8,738 nt of DNA from Deltaproteobacteria bacterium (GCA_023230665.1 JALNWY010000128.1:1-8738), one strand, 5' to 3'; shown: positions 1 through 7,053, numbered from the stretch's first letter. Numbers and translations are program-made. The notes: generated by a model from the sequence alone, not told the origin.

Positions 1-1800
1 ATGGACTACATCCTCACCGACGATGCCGACGTCATCATCGACGTCATCGACGCGAGCAACATCGAGCGCAACCTCTATCTGACCACCCAGCTCTTGGAGA
101 TGGGCAAGAACGTGGTCATTGCACTGAACATGGTCGATGAGGCGGAGAAGCGCCAGATTGCATTCGACTTGGAGGCGATGAGCGGTGCCCTCGGCGTGCC
201 GGTGGTGGCTACGGTGGCCAGCCGAGGCAACGGCACCGATGCGGTCATCAAGGAAGCGGTCAAGGCGATGGGCAGGAAGGCCGGCTATGAGAACCCGCTC
301 ACTTATAGCGAGAACGTCAATCATCATATGCAGCACATGGTGGAGCTCCTGGAGGGCAAGGATCTGCCGTATTCGCCTCGGTGGGCGGCCATCAAGGTGG
401 TCGAGGGCGACAAGCACGTCATCGACACCATCGAGGCCTCCACCGACGACGAGGCGGTGATCGAGGGCATCAAGCAGTTCCACAAGTTCCACAGCAGTGA
501 GAACTTTGAACTTGAGATCGTCGACTCGCGCTACGCCTTCGCCCATCGCATCGCGGAGAAGACGGTCAGACGCCCCGAGGTGGAGGTGGTGACCCTCACC
601 GACAAGATCGACAAGATCCTGATCAACAAGTATCTGGGCATCCCCATCTTCGCCCTCATCATGCTCGCCGTCTTCCAGCTTACCTTTGCCATCGGCCAGG
701 ATCTGCTCGGCGGCTATGCGGCCGCGCTGGTGGACGGCTTGGGCTCGTTGCTCGAGCGCTTCCTCGTATGGGTCAACTCCCCGGCGTGGCTCGTCTCCTT
801 CATGATCGACGGGGTCGTCAACGGGGTGGGCGCCGTCGTCGAGTTCGTGCCTCTGATCACCGTCATGTACCTGCTCCTGAGCCTCTTGGAGGACAGCGGC
901 TACATGGCCCGCGCCGCCTATGTGTGGGACAACCTGATGCGGGCCTTCGGGATGCAGGGCAAGGCCTTCATCTCCATGATCATCGGCTTCGGCTGCTCGG
1001 TGCCCGCCATCATGTCGACGCGCACGATGGACAACAAGAAGGACCGGATGGTCACCATGTTGATCACCCCGTTCATGTCCTGTGGGGCGAAGCTGCCGAT
1101 CTACTCGGTCTTCATCGCCGCCTTCTTCTCAAGCCATGGCGGGTTGGTCCTCTTCGGCCTCTACGCCTTCGGAATCCTCATCGGCCTTTTGATGGCCAAG
1201 CTCTTCAACAAGACCCTCTTCAAGGGTGAGAGCTCCTACTTCATCATGGAGCTGCCCCCCTACCGCTTCCCGGCGGCCAAGAGCGTGCTGCGCACGATGT
1301 GGCTCCACGTCGGCGACTTCATCAAGCGGGCCGGTACGATCATCTTCTTGGTGATCACCATCATGTGGCTGCTCGCCGTGCTGCCCGGATCGGCTGCGCC
1401 GTACAGCCAGCAGAGCTACCTCGGGCGCCTCGGTACCCTCTTGGTCCCGATCTTCCGCCCCGCCGGCTTCGGTACCTGGCAGGAGTCGGTCGCCCTCTTC
1501 GCCGGTATCCCGGCCAAGGAGGCGGTGGTCGGTACCCTCGGCATGCTCTATGCCGGAGAGTACATGGAGGAGGGAGTTCTCCTGGTCAATGCGATCCAGC
1601 AGCACTTCACCTCGTTGACCGCCCTTGCCTACATGGTGATGGTCCTGCTCTACACCCCCTGTGCGGCGACGCTCTCGGCGGTGGCCAAGGAGACCAAATC
1701 CGCCAAGTGGACGGTGGCGATGGCGTTGTATACCTTCTTTATTGGATGGATCATGGCGGTCCTTGTCTTCCAGATCGGATCCTTGTTCGGATTCGCATAG
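1..1800 (+). CDS. feoB: Ferrous iron transport protein B, 5'-truncated by the window edge
   Basis: This is the inner-membrane Fe(II) permease of the Feo system, with a cytosolic GTPase domain fused to a polytopic membrane domain. The visible 599 residues begin inside the G domain. G4 (NMVD, residues 43-46) and G5 (SRG, about 74-76) are present, while the P-loop (G1), G2 and G3 DxxG motifs are missing. The ATG at base 1 is therefore an internal Met, and the gene begins upstream of the window. The helical domain follows, then the membrane part with both Gate motifs: GCSVP (331-335) and SCGAKLP (360-366), carrying the conserved pore cysteines C332 and C361. Later come PAKEAVVGTLG and a TPCAATL segment, which are also family landmarks. 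The C-terminus ends in a hydrophobic helix, as usual. The stop codon is 13 bases before the FeoC-like start, so the two are co-transcribed. The identification is firm; only the start is unknown. Confidence 0.97.
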   Translation: MDYILTDDADVIIDVIDASNIERNLYLTTQLLEMGKNVVIALNMVDEAEKRQIAFDLEAMSGALGVPVVATVASRGNGTDAVIKEAVKAMGRKAGYENPLTYSENVNHHMQHMVELLEGKDLPYSPRWAAIKVVEGDKHVIDTIEASTDDEAVIEGIKQFHKFHSSENFELEIVDSRYAFAHRIAEKTVRRPEVEVVTLTDKIDKILINKYLGIPIFALIMLAVFQLTFAIGQDLLGGYAAALVDGLGSLLERFLVWVNSPAWLVSFMIDGVVNGVGAVVEFVPLITVMYLLLSLLEDSGYMARAAYVWDNLMRAFGMQGKAFISMIIGFGCSVPAIMSTRTMDNKKDRMVTMLITPFMSCGAKLPIYSVFIAAFFSSHGGLVLFGLYAFGILIGLLMAKLFNKTLFKGESSYFIMELPPYRFPAAKSVLRTMWLHVGDFIKRAGTIIFLVITIMWLLAVLPGSAAPYSQQSYLGRLGTLLVPIFRPAGFGTWQESVALFAGIPAKEAVVGTLGMLYAGEYMEEGVLLVNAIQQHFTSLTALAYMVMVLLYTPCAATLSAVAKETKSAKWTVAMALYTFFIGWIMAVLVFQIGSLFGFA

Positions 1801-1813
1801 TGAGGAGGAGCGA

Positions 1814-2074
1814 ATGCTGAAGGAACTCTTGGCCCATATCAACGGAAATGGATACTTTTCAAAGCCGTTGCTCGCCCGAACATTGAACATCAGCGAAGCG
1901 ATGGTCGATGAGGCTCTCGCGCAGCTGCTCAGGATGGGGTATATGAAGGAGGAGGAGACTCCCACCTCCTGTTCTGACGGTTGCTCCGGCTGTGCCTTCG
2001 CCGCGTTCTGCCACAAGGAGCTGGTGAAGATGTACCAGCTCACCGACCGTGGCAGGGCGCTGCTCGCCTCCTGA
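1814..2074 (+). CDS. feoC: FeoC-like winged-helix protein with a four-cysteine cluster
   Basis: This small 86-residue cytosolic protein is the expected third component of Feo systems, thought to modulate FeoB stability or act as an Fe-S or redox-responsive switch. Residues 1-48 form a helix-turn-helix or winged-helix fold: LLAHINGNGYFSKPLLARTLNISEAMVDEALAQLLRMGY is the typical FeoC opening, given here in two overlapping parts of one domain. The wing then carries C53, C57, C60 and C66 (spacing Cx3Cx2Cx5C), suitable for an Fe-S cluster. The C-terminus (YQLTDRGRALL) returns to a winged-helix-like ending. The start at 1814 is supported by AGGAGG at 1803-1808, five bases upstream. A longer in-frame reading from 1661 only shadows feoB. 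The size and position directly after feoB make the assignment good, although FeoC sequences are poorly conserved. Its exact role here is inferred. Confidence 0.85.
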   Translation: MLKELLAHINGNGYFSKPLLARTLNISEAMVDEALAQLLRMGYMKEEETPTSCSDGCSGCAFAAFCHKELVKMYQLTDRGRALLAS

Positions 2075-2081
2075 CCACCTC

Positions 2082-2110
2082 TTGCACCGTTGTACGCGGT
2101 GCGGCACAAT
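2082..2110 (+). promoter_or_regulatory. Possible weak promoter with a GC-rich inverted repeat ahead of the NikR-like gene
   Basis: TTGCAC (2082-2087) and CACAAT (2105-2110) are separated by 17 bases and lie 19 bases before the regulator's ATG. Each hexamer is a poor to moderate match to the sigma-70 consensus. The interval contains an inverted repeat, GCACCG (2084-2089) and CGGTGC (2097-2102), with a 7-base loop. It could be an operator for autoregulation or a weak intercistronic hairpin. No T-tract follows, so it is not an intrinsic terminator. The regulator may simply be read from the feo transcript. Confidence 0.3.
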
Positions 2111-2128
2111 GAGAGGCGGGGGAGCGCC

Positions 2129-2551
2129 ATGGGTGAGACGATTCGCTTCGGAGTCTCGATGGATAGTGAGCTGGTCCGCCTCTTGGACCAGCTTACCCAT
2201 CAGAAGAACCACGACAACCGATCACAGACCATCCGGGAGTTGGTCCGGGATGCCGTCATCAACGAGAGCAGCGTCGATGATGACCGTCTCGTCATCGGGA
2301 CGCTGACCCTCCTCTACCACCACAAGACCCGCCTGCCGCGATCACCGATCGACGCATACCCCTCCTTGACCATCACGGCAAACCTCCAGTTCCACGTCGA
2401 AGGGGACATCGTGGCCAAGGTCCTCATCGTCAAGGGCAAGGGAAACGAGATCCGTGCCTGGGCACAAAGCTTGCTCACCAGCCCCCGTACCATCGCACAC
2501 CTCACCTACACGGCCACCGACGAGCTCATCGCGGAACTCTCCAAGGAGTGA
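2129..2551 (+). CDS. NikR-family ribbon-helix-helix regulator with an altered metal site
   Basis: This 140-residue transcription factor has the two-part NikR architecture. An N-terminal ribbon-helix-helix domain (residues 4-48) carries the DNA-reading strand IRFGVS (5-10, with R6, G8 and S10 in the R-x-G/T-x-S/T pattern) and the NRSQTIRELVRDA helix. A C-terminal ACT-like regulatory domain (about 53-135) starts with the family motif GTLTLLYHHKTR. The length matches NikR (about 133-150). The oddity is in the metal site. Aligned to E. coli NikR, the His87-x-His89 pair reads Q87-F-H89, Cys95 reads V95, and the His-rich stretch that supplies His76 is replaced by SPIDAYPSL, with no histidine and about three residues fewer. 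Only one of four square-planar ligands remains. The ATG at 2129 is chosen because GGGGGAG (2118-2124) precedes it and because the family fold starts right there; the reading is open from 2090. It lies between feoBC and an ABC importer and probably regulates one or both. The effector is unknown. Confidence 0.85.
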   Translation: MGETIRFGVSMDSELVRLLDQLTHQKNHDNRSQTIRELVRDAVINESSVDDDRLVIGTLTLLYHHKTRLPRSPIDAYPSLTITANLQFHVEGDIVAKVLIVKGKGNEIRAWAQSLLTSPRTIAHLTYTATDELIAELSKE

Positions 2552-2560
2552 AGGCTGCGG

Positions 2561-2590
2561 TTGACGCAGTTGCGGCTGTCATAGTATCCT
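2561..2590 (+). promoter_or_regulatory. Candidate sigma-70 promoter of the ABC importer operon
   Basis: TTGACG (2561-2566) is a 5/6 match to the -35 box. Two -10 candidates follow: TATCCT (2585-2590, 18-base spacer) and TAGTAT (2582-2587, 15-base spacer). Transcription would start near 2594-2598, at the left edge of the perfect inverted repeat. This is a sensible place for a repressor site. Confidence 0.55.
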
Positions 2591-2596
2591 CCCAAG

Positions 2597-2628
2597 GAGT
2601 AACACGATTTGAACTATTCGTGTTACTC
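2597..2628. promoter_or_regulatory. Perfect 11-bp inverted repeat, candidate NikR-type operator
   Basis: The arms are GAGTAACACGA (2597-2607) and TCGTGTTACTC (2618-2628), with a 10-base spacer. The palindrome sits just downstream of the candidate -10 and upstream of the importer's ribosome binding site. Written as half-sites it is GTAACA-N16-TGTTAC (2599-2626), 28 bp in all. E. coli NikR recognises GTATGA-N16-TCATAC, also 28 bp and also beginning GTA and ending TAC. A NikR homologue is encoded 46 bases upstream. The site could alternatively act in RNA as a 5'-UTR hairpin, but no T-tract follows the second arm, so it is not an intrinsic terminator. Confidence 0.65.
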
Positions 2629-2647
2629 TAGTGAAGGAGCCAACTCT

Positions 2648-3781
2648 ATGGATACGAAACGGAACTCGGTGAAGTCACGAACAAGAGCATTGATCATGAT
2701 CATCACGCTCATGATGATGGCCATAGCCACTCTTGGTGCAATGGCGCAGAGCGAAATGAAGGCAGCGCGTGTCGTCACCGACATGCGGAATCGCTCAGTC
2801 GCCATCCCCCACGAGGTGAAGCGCATCATCGCCCTCGATGCCGGATCGCTGCGCTTGGTCAGCTACCTCGATGCCACCGACTTGGTCATCGCGGTGGAGG
2901 ATGATGGGCATGGGCGGGAGAAGAGTCAATACGAGTTCTTCAACCTCGCCACCTACCGTATCGCCCACCCTGAGCTGCGGGATCTGCCATCCATCGGCAG
3001 CGCGGCGAACCACGAAGGGATCATCGCATCGGAGGCCGACCTCATCATCTCGTCGGCCGTTGATGGAGCCACGCTCGACCAACTGCAGAACATCCTCGGC
3101 ATTCCCGTTTTCGCGGTCGATGTCGACGTCGAGCTCTACGACCGCGAGCGCTTCTACGCCCAGAATGAGATCCTCGGCGTTGTTCTGAATAGAGAAGAGC
3201 GGGCCAAGGAGCTCAATGAGGGCATCAAAGCGGTGCTCAGTGATCTGGAGAGTCGGCGGGCGCAGGTTCGAGAGCCGAAGCGCGCCTATGCCGGTGGCAT
3301 GATGTTCTACGGGCCGGCGGACCTCTTGCGCACCACCGGTGATTTCCTTCCCTTCGACCTGGTCGGTGCAGTCAACGTGATGGAGAGCAACCCCACCGGC
3401 AACCGACAGCCGTACATGACGAGCCTCGAGGATCTCATCGCCGCAGAGCCCGACTACATCTTCCTCGATGCGGCGAACATCACCCTCTCACAGGCAGGGT
3501 ACACGGGCAACAAAGCAACACTCGATGCCCTGGTGCCCGCCTTCTCCAACCAGGAGGTCTACTCCACCTTCGTCTACAAGTACTACGGCACCAACTGGGA
3601 ACACCAGCTGGTCAACGTCTACGCCGTCGGTTCGACTCTCTACCCCGAGCTCTACAGCGACTTCACCATCCGCGAGAAGGCAGAGGAGATCTGGGCGCTC
3701 TTCTTCACAGTCCCCCTCTCCTTCGATGCGGTATGCGAAGCGCAGCACGTCGTCCCTGGGCGCGTCGATTGGTTCAACTGA
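2648..3781 (+). CDS. Periplasmic substrate-binding protein of an iron-complex/haem/cobalamin-class ABC importer
   Basis: This 377-residue solute-binding protein belongs to the helical-backbone (TroA-like, peripla_BP_2) class that delivers metal chelates to FecCD-type permeases. The signal peptide is clear: a basic n-region (KRNSVKSRTR, to residue 13), a hydrophobic core (14-30) and an AMA cleavage site (31-33, probably cut before Q34). No lipobox cysteine is present, so the product is likely soluble in the periplasm. The mature part opens with VVTDMRNRSVAIPHEVKRIIAL, the typical first lobe, followed by the DLIISS element and, later, the second lobe (LEDLIAAEPDYIFLDAANI). The length of about 340 mature residues is at the long end of the class and recalls the HemV-2 subgroup. 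The ATG at 2648 has AAGGAG at 2634-2639, eight bases upstream. An upstream TTG (2609) falls inside the palindrome and adds no family sequence. The stop overlaps the permease ATG by one base. The ligand cannot be read from the sequence; an iron complex or haem is favoured by the feo neighbours, cobalamin or nickel chelate is possible. Confidence 0.88.
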   Translation: MDTKRNSVKSRTRALIMIITLMMMAIATLGAMAQSEMKAARVVTDMRNRSVAIPHEVKRIIALDAGSLRLVSYLDATDLVIAVEDDGHGREKSQYEFFNLATYRIAHPELRDLPSIGSAANHEGIIASEADLIISSAVDGATLDQLQNILGIPVFAVDVDVELYDRERFYAQNEILGVVLNREERAKELNEGIKAVLSDLESRRAQVREPKRAYAGGMMFYGPADLLRTTGDFLPFDLVGAVNVMESNPTGNRQPYMTSLEDLIAAEPDYIFLDAANITLSQAGYTGNKATLDALVPAFSNQEVYSTFVYKYYGTNWEHQLVNVYAVGSTLYPELYSDFTIREKAEEIWALFFTVPLSFDAVCEAQHVVPGRVDWFN

Positions 3782-4848
3782 TGGAGGACACCCCCAGCGC
3801 TCTCTCCTCGGAGGGGGGGCGATATCAGGCATATCGGAGACGGAAGAGGCTCCTGGTGGCGCTCCTGGTCGTCGCTGTGGCCGCCGCCGTCTTCATCGCA
3901 CTCAGCATCGGCAGCATCAAGATTCCATTCTCCCGGGTGCTCTCCTCCCTGCTCCTCTTTGACCGGAGCGGGCAGGGGAGGATCGTCTGGGATGTGCGGC
4001 TGGTGAGGGTGTTGGCGGCGCTGTTGGTCGGCGCCTCCCTCTCCCTCTCCGGCACGATGATGCAGTCGGTGCTGCGCAACAGCCTCGCGTCTCCCTATAC
4101 GCTCGGCCTCTCCAGCGCCGCCGCCTTCGGGGCGTCGGTGGCCATCGTGTTCTTCGGTGCGGGGACCAGCACCACCAGCACCATCATCGTCAGTGATATC
4201 TTCACCGTGGCGGCAAGCGCCTTCGCCTTCTCCCTCCTCTCCACCGCCGCCATCCTCATCCTCACGCTGTTGACCACCATCACGGCCGAGGGCATGGTGC
4301 TCGCCGGCATCGCCATCGGCTCGATCTTCTCTGCCGGCCTCACGCTGATGCAGTACCTCGCCAACTCGGTCCAGCTCTCCGCCATCGTCTCCTGGACCTT
4401 TGGGGACCTCGGACGGGCCAATTGGCGCTCCCTCTCGATCATCGCCTCGGCCTTGGCTCCGATCCTCCTCCTCTCGCTCTTCTTTCGCTGGGACTTCAAC
4501 GCCATGGACAGCGGGGAGGACACCGCCAAGGGGTTGGGAGTACGGACGTCCGCCCTCCGCATCGGGGGGATGCTCGCCTCCTCGATCCTCAGTGCTGTGG
4601 TGGTCTCCTCCTTCGGCACCATCGCATTCATCGGCCTGCTCGGCCCCCATATCGCCCGCCGTCTCTTCGGGGGCGACCACCGCTTCCTCCTCATCGCCTC
4701 CCCGCTCATCGGAGCGTTGGTCCTCCTCGCCTCCGATACCCTTGCCCGGACGATCCTCACCCCGATGGTGCTGCCCGTGGGGATCCTGACCTCGCTCTTG
4801 GGAGGCCCGCTCTTCATCTCTCTCCTCATAGCCGGGAGGAAGCGATGA
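3781..4848 (+). CDS. FecCD-type ABC importer permease
   Basis: This 355-residue inner-membrane protein forms the translocation pore of the importer, normally as a homodimer bound to two ATPases. It has a cytoplasmic basic N-terminus (YRRRKR, about 18-23) and then about ten hydrophobic segments. The first includes LLVALLVVAVAAAVFIAL. Family signatures are in order: the VRLVRVLAALLVGASLSLSG block with the following MMQSVLRNSLASPYTLG, an EGMVLAGIAIGS segment, WTFGDLGRANW, the coupling-helix motif FIGLLGPHIARRLFGGDHR (from residue 283) that docks on the ATPase, and the C-terminal PVGILTSLLGGPLFISLL. The ATG at 3781 overlaps the TGA of the binding-protein gene (TGATG), and no good Shine-Dalgarno is seen, so translation is probably coupled. 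An in-frame ATG at 3733 lies inside the upstream gene and adds non-family residues. It is a full-length member of the BtuC/FepD/FecD family. Confidence 0.95.
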   Translation: MEDTPSALSSEGGRYQAYRRRKRLLVALLVVAVAAAVFIALSIGSIKIPFSRVLSSLLLFDRSGQGRIVWDVRLVRVLAALLVGASLSLSGTMMQSVLRNSLASPYTLGLSSAAAFGASVAIVFFGAGTSTTSTIIVSDIFTVAASAFAFSLLSTAAILILTLLTTITAEGMVLAGIAIGSIFSAGLTLMQYLANSVQLSAIVSWTFGDLGRANWRSLSIIASALAPILLLSLFFRWDFNAMDSGEDTAKGLGVRTSALRIGGMLASSILSAVVVSSFGTIAFIGLLGPHIARRLFGGDHRFLLIASPLIGALVLLASDTLARTILTPMVLPVGILTSLLGGPLFISLLIAGRKR

Positions 4849-5600
4849 TCCTCGATATCAACGGCATCACCTTCAGCTACAAGAGCCGAGCGGTCATCGA
4901 GGAGATCAGCTTCTCAGTCAGAGAGGGGGAGCTCGTGGCGATCCTCGGGCGCAACGGGGCCGGCAAGACCACCTTGCTCAAGTGCCTCAACCGGATCCTC
5001 ACCCCCAAGACGGGAACGGTGCTGGTCGAAGGGCTCGATACGAGGACGATGCGACCGCTGCAGATGGCGCGCACCATAGGGTGGGTGCCCCAACAGGCGG
5101 AGGCGGTGATGATGACCGTCTACGATGTGGTGCTCTTGGGACGCAAGCCCCACTTCATCTGGTCCCCGGCCAATGAAGACCATCAGATGGTGGAGCAGGC
5201 GCTCACCACCGTCGGCATCGAGCACCTCGCCCTGCGTTCAGCCGATGAACTCTCGGGAGGGGAGCTGCAACTCGTCCAGATCGCCCGCGCCCTCGCCCAG
5301 GACCCCCGCATCATCCTCTTCGATGAGCCGACGAGCAGTCTGGACATCCACAACGAGTTGCGCTTGATGCAGACCATCAGGACGGTGATCCATCAGAGCA
5401 AGCGGTCGGCCCTCATCGCGGTGCACGACCTCAATCTCGCCCTCCGCTTTAGTGATGCCTTCCTCCTCCTCAAGGAGGGGAGGATCTTCGCCGCCGGAGG
5501 AAGGGAGATCATCACCGAGGCGACCATCCGGGAAGTCTATGACATCGAGGTACGCGTCATCGAGGTCGAGGGCTCCCCCCTGGTCATCCCGGTGCAGTGA
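4845..5600 (+). CDS. ABC importer ATPase, FepC/BtuD type
   Basis: This 251-residue cytoplasmic ATPase energises the preceding permease. All catalytic motifs are intact: Walker A GRNGAGKT (35-42), Q-loop Q83 in WVPQQ, the signature LSGGE (136-140), Walker B IILFDE (156-161, catalytic E161), D-loop SSLD (164-167) and the switch histidine H194 in AVHD. The TVYDVVLLGRKPH stretch after the Q-loop is typical of the iron-siderophore/cobalamin ATPase group. The start ATG overlaps the permease stop (ATGA, 4 bases) and has GGGAGG at 4834-4839. It is the last intact gene of the operon. Its stop overlaps a GTG from which a fragment of an unrelated conserved protein is read (GTGA), so the ancestral operon probably had a fourth gene here. 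No intrinsic terminator follows. Confidence 0.96.
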   Translation: MILDINGITFSYKSRAVIEEISFSVREGELVAILGRNGAGKTTLLKCLNRILTPKTGTVLVEGLDTRTMRPLQMARTIGWVPQQAEAVMMTVYDVVLLGRKPHFIWSPANEDHQMVEQALTTVGIEHLALRSADELSGGELQLVQIARALAQDPRIILFDEPTSSLDIHNELRLMQTIRTVIHQSKRSALIAVHDLNLALRFSDAFLLLKEGRIFAAGGREIITEATIREVYDIEVRVIEVEGSPLVIPVQ

Positions 5601-5722
5601 ACAGGTCTTCCATGCCCTCCCTTGAGGTGGTACGAGAACAGCTTGCCCGATATCCTGAGTCGTCTCTTCGAGATCTCTCCAAGAGCTTCTTCCAGGACGC
5701 CTGCGGGGCGGGCCACCTGCTA
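5597..5722 (+). pseudogene. N-terminal fragment of a conserved uncharacterised protein
   Basis: Reading from GTG 5597 (4-base overlap with the ATPase stop) or ATG 5612 gives MPSLEVVREQLARYPES, then SLRDLSKSFFQDACGAGHLL, about 37 residues. I recognise the SFFQD-x-x-GxGHLL pattern, with a preceding YP-x-S-x-L-x-D-L-x-K, as the opening of a conserved bacterial family without known function. From memory, its members run on for well over 100 more residues. Here the similarity stops at GHLL (about 5720) and the frame reaches a stop at 5779 after unrelated residues. The break coincides with the stop codon of an opposite-strand fragment. The translational coupling suggests the intact gene was once the fourth gene of the importer operon. 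The family assignment is from memory; truncation is the best reading. Confidence 0.5.
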
Positions 5723-5866
5723 TCGATTCAGCATCTTTGCGATCTCAACGATCTTCTTTCTGGAGACCCCATATGCTGAGGCAAGGTCTGTCCAGTGGGA
5801 GAGGGCCTCTCTCCTCTCCTCGATGATGTGCTTTGCCACAGCTTGTGGGATTGAGCCAAAATATTG
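5720..5866 (-). pseudogene. C-terminal fragment of a HipA-like protein
   Basis: The minus strand is open for 48 residues and ends in TAG (complement of 5720-5722). It reads QYFGSIPQAVAKHIIEE, then RREALSHWTDLASAYGVS, then RKKIVEIAKMLNR. The layout FG-x(4)-A-x(2)-I-x(2)-E-x(3)-A-x(2)-W-x(2)-A-x(3)-GVS-x(3)-I matches the C-terminal helices of HipA-type Ser/Thr kinases, the toxins of HipBA modules. No kinase catalytic residues are included and no start or hipB is visible, so this is a dead remnant. The plus strand has only short unrelated readings here. The family name is from memory of the pattern, so it is tentative. That this strand carries the meaningful reading is more secure. Confidence 0.45.
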
Positions 5867-7053
5867 AGGGGAAATCCTTGGTCATCATAGATATCCCACG
5901 AGCTAAACGGGAAGATAAGCCCATATTCATCAATAATGACATTCTCAATGGCACCTATCGACGTAATGGGGAAAGTGATTATCGATGCAGTAAGGAAGAA
6001 GTGCGTTTGATGCTCCGGGACGCCAGTTCACAGCCTCTGGATCTTGCTGTATTGGAAAAAATGAGTCTTGATGCCCTGTGTCCAGACACCATCGCCAAGT
6101 ATCGTAGACGTCTTGAGGGTGTTAAACCTGATCTCTCTTGGAACTCGTTGTCTGACGAACAATTTCTCTACCGTCTCAATGCCATAGGGAAACATGATGG
6201 AGATGGAGTGTTTCATCCGACTGTCGCAGGACTGCTTATGTTCGGATATCAGTACGAGATAGTCAAAGAATGCCCATATTACCTGTTGGATTATCGTGAA
6301 GAAACTGATCCAAATACTCGTTGGGTAGATCGTGTTGTATCCGATGCCGCAACTTGGAGTGGCAATGTTTTTGATCTCTATTCTGCTGTTGTGCCGAAGC
6401 TTGAGTTTGCCCTGAAAGTGCCGTTTAAGCTTGAAGGAATGGTGAGGGTAGACGATACCCCTGTACATCAGGCAGTGAGGGAGTCATTGGTCAATGCCCT
6501 CGTACATGCAAACTATTATGAACGACAAGGTGTAGTCATCATCAAAGGCAGGGATTTTTATACATTCTCCAATCCTGGTGTACTGAGAATTCCCGTGGGA
6601 GATGCAGTTGCCGAGGGTATCTCAGATCCCCGCAATCTTTCCGTTCTCACGATGTTTACGCTTTTAAATATCGGGGAACGAGCAGGAACAGGGTTATCAA
6701 ACATTTACTCTGTCTGGAAACACCAGGGATGGGATGAACCACGGCTTACAGAATCTTTCAATCCGGAACGTGCGACATTGAGGCTGATGCTGCATCCAAT
6801 AACAAGCACTGAAAAAAAAGTGGCGATACGAAATATAGGTAAAAAGACGGCAGAGCAGCGACGGTTAATCTTGGAGTATGTGAAGCTTCATGGAGTTTGC
6901 GACAACGCAGAAATCTGTAATTTGCTTGGAGTAAAAGAGTCGCGGGCAAGAATTCTGTTGGCCGAGATGGTTGAGGATTCACTTCTTGTTGCAGAAGGAG
7001 AGAGAAAGAATAGGGTGTATAGGGAACAATACGGGGTGATTCACGTGTTCTGA
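5857..7053 (+). pseudogene. AlbA_2/GHKL-ATPase (RecG-C-like) regulator lacking its N-terminus
   Basis: Family sequence begins at QNIEGKSLVIIDIP and runs 398 residues to a stop at 7053. The first part, to about 6010, is the second half of a Schlafen AlbA_2 domain, with the usual KP-x-(Y/F)-IN-x-D, GTYRRNGESDYRCSKEEV and MLRD sequence. The domain's N-terminal half (roughly 100 residues) is absent. A GHKL-type ATPase domain follows, with the N box ESLVNALVHANY (6481-6516), FSNPG (6565-6579) and ERAGTGL (6676-6696). The last about 80 residues look like a winged helix (ICNLLGVKESRARILLAEMVEDSLLV). Intact relatives are putative transcriptional regulators or DNA-binding ATPases, common on genomic islands. 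The only upstream start in frame is a TTG (5833) inside the HipA-like fragment, with no ribosome site, so expression is doubtful. Base composition is lower in G+C than the importer genes. The truncation coincides with the end of the HipA-like fragment. A shortened functional protein cannot be excluded. Confidence 0.75.

Noticed and set aside
1..3. ATG at base 1 as the true start of feoB
   Set aside because: The first G-domain motifs (P-loop, G2, G3) are missing and the family sequence is already in mid-domain, so this is an internal methionine.
1129..2130. Long minus-strand reading opposite feoB and the FeoC-like gene
   Set aside because: It is rich in Arg, Gly, Glu and His with no recognisable domain, as expected from the antisense frame of a G+C-rich gene.
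2609..2647. TTG start giving a 13-residue longer binding protein
   Set aside because: The extension lies across the palindrome, is not signal-peptide-like, and ATG 2648 has a well-placed AAGGAG.
3652..4680. Long minus-strand reading opposite the permease
   Set aside because: Low-complexity Gly/Glu/Asp-rich translation, the shadow of a hydrophobic membrane-protein gene.
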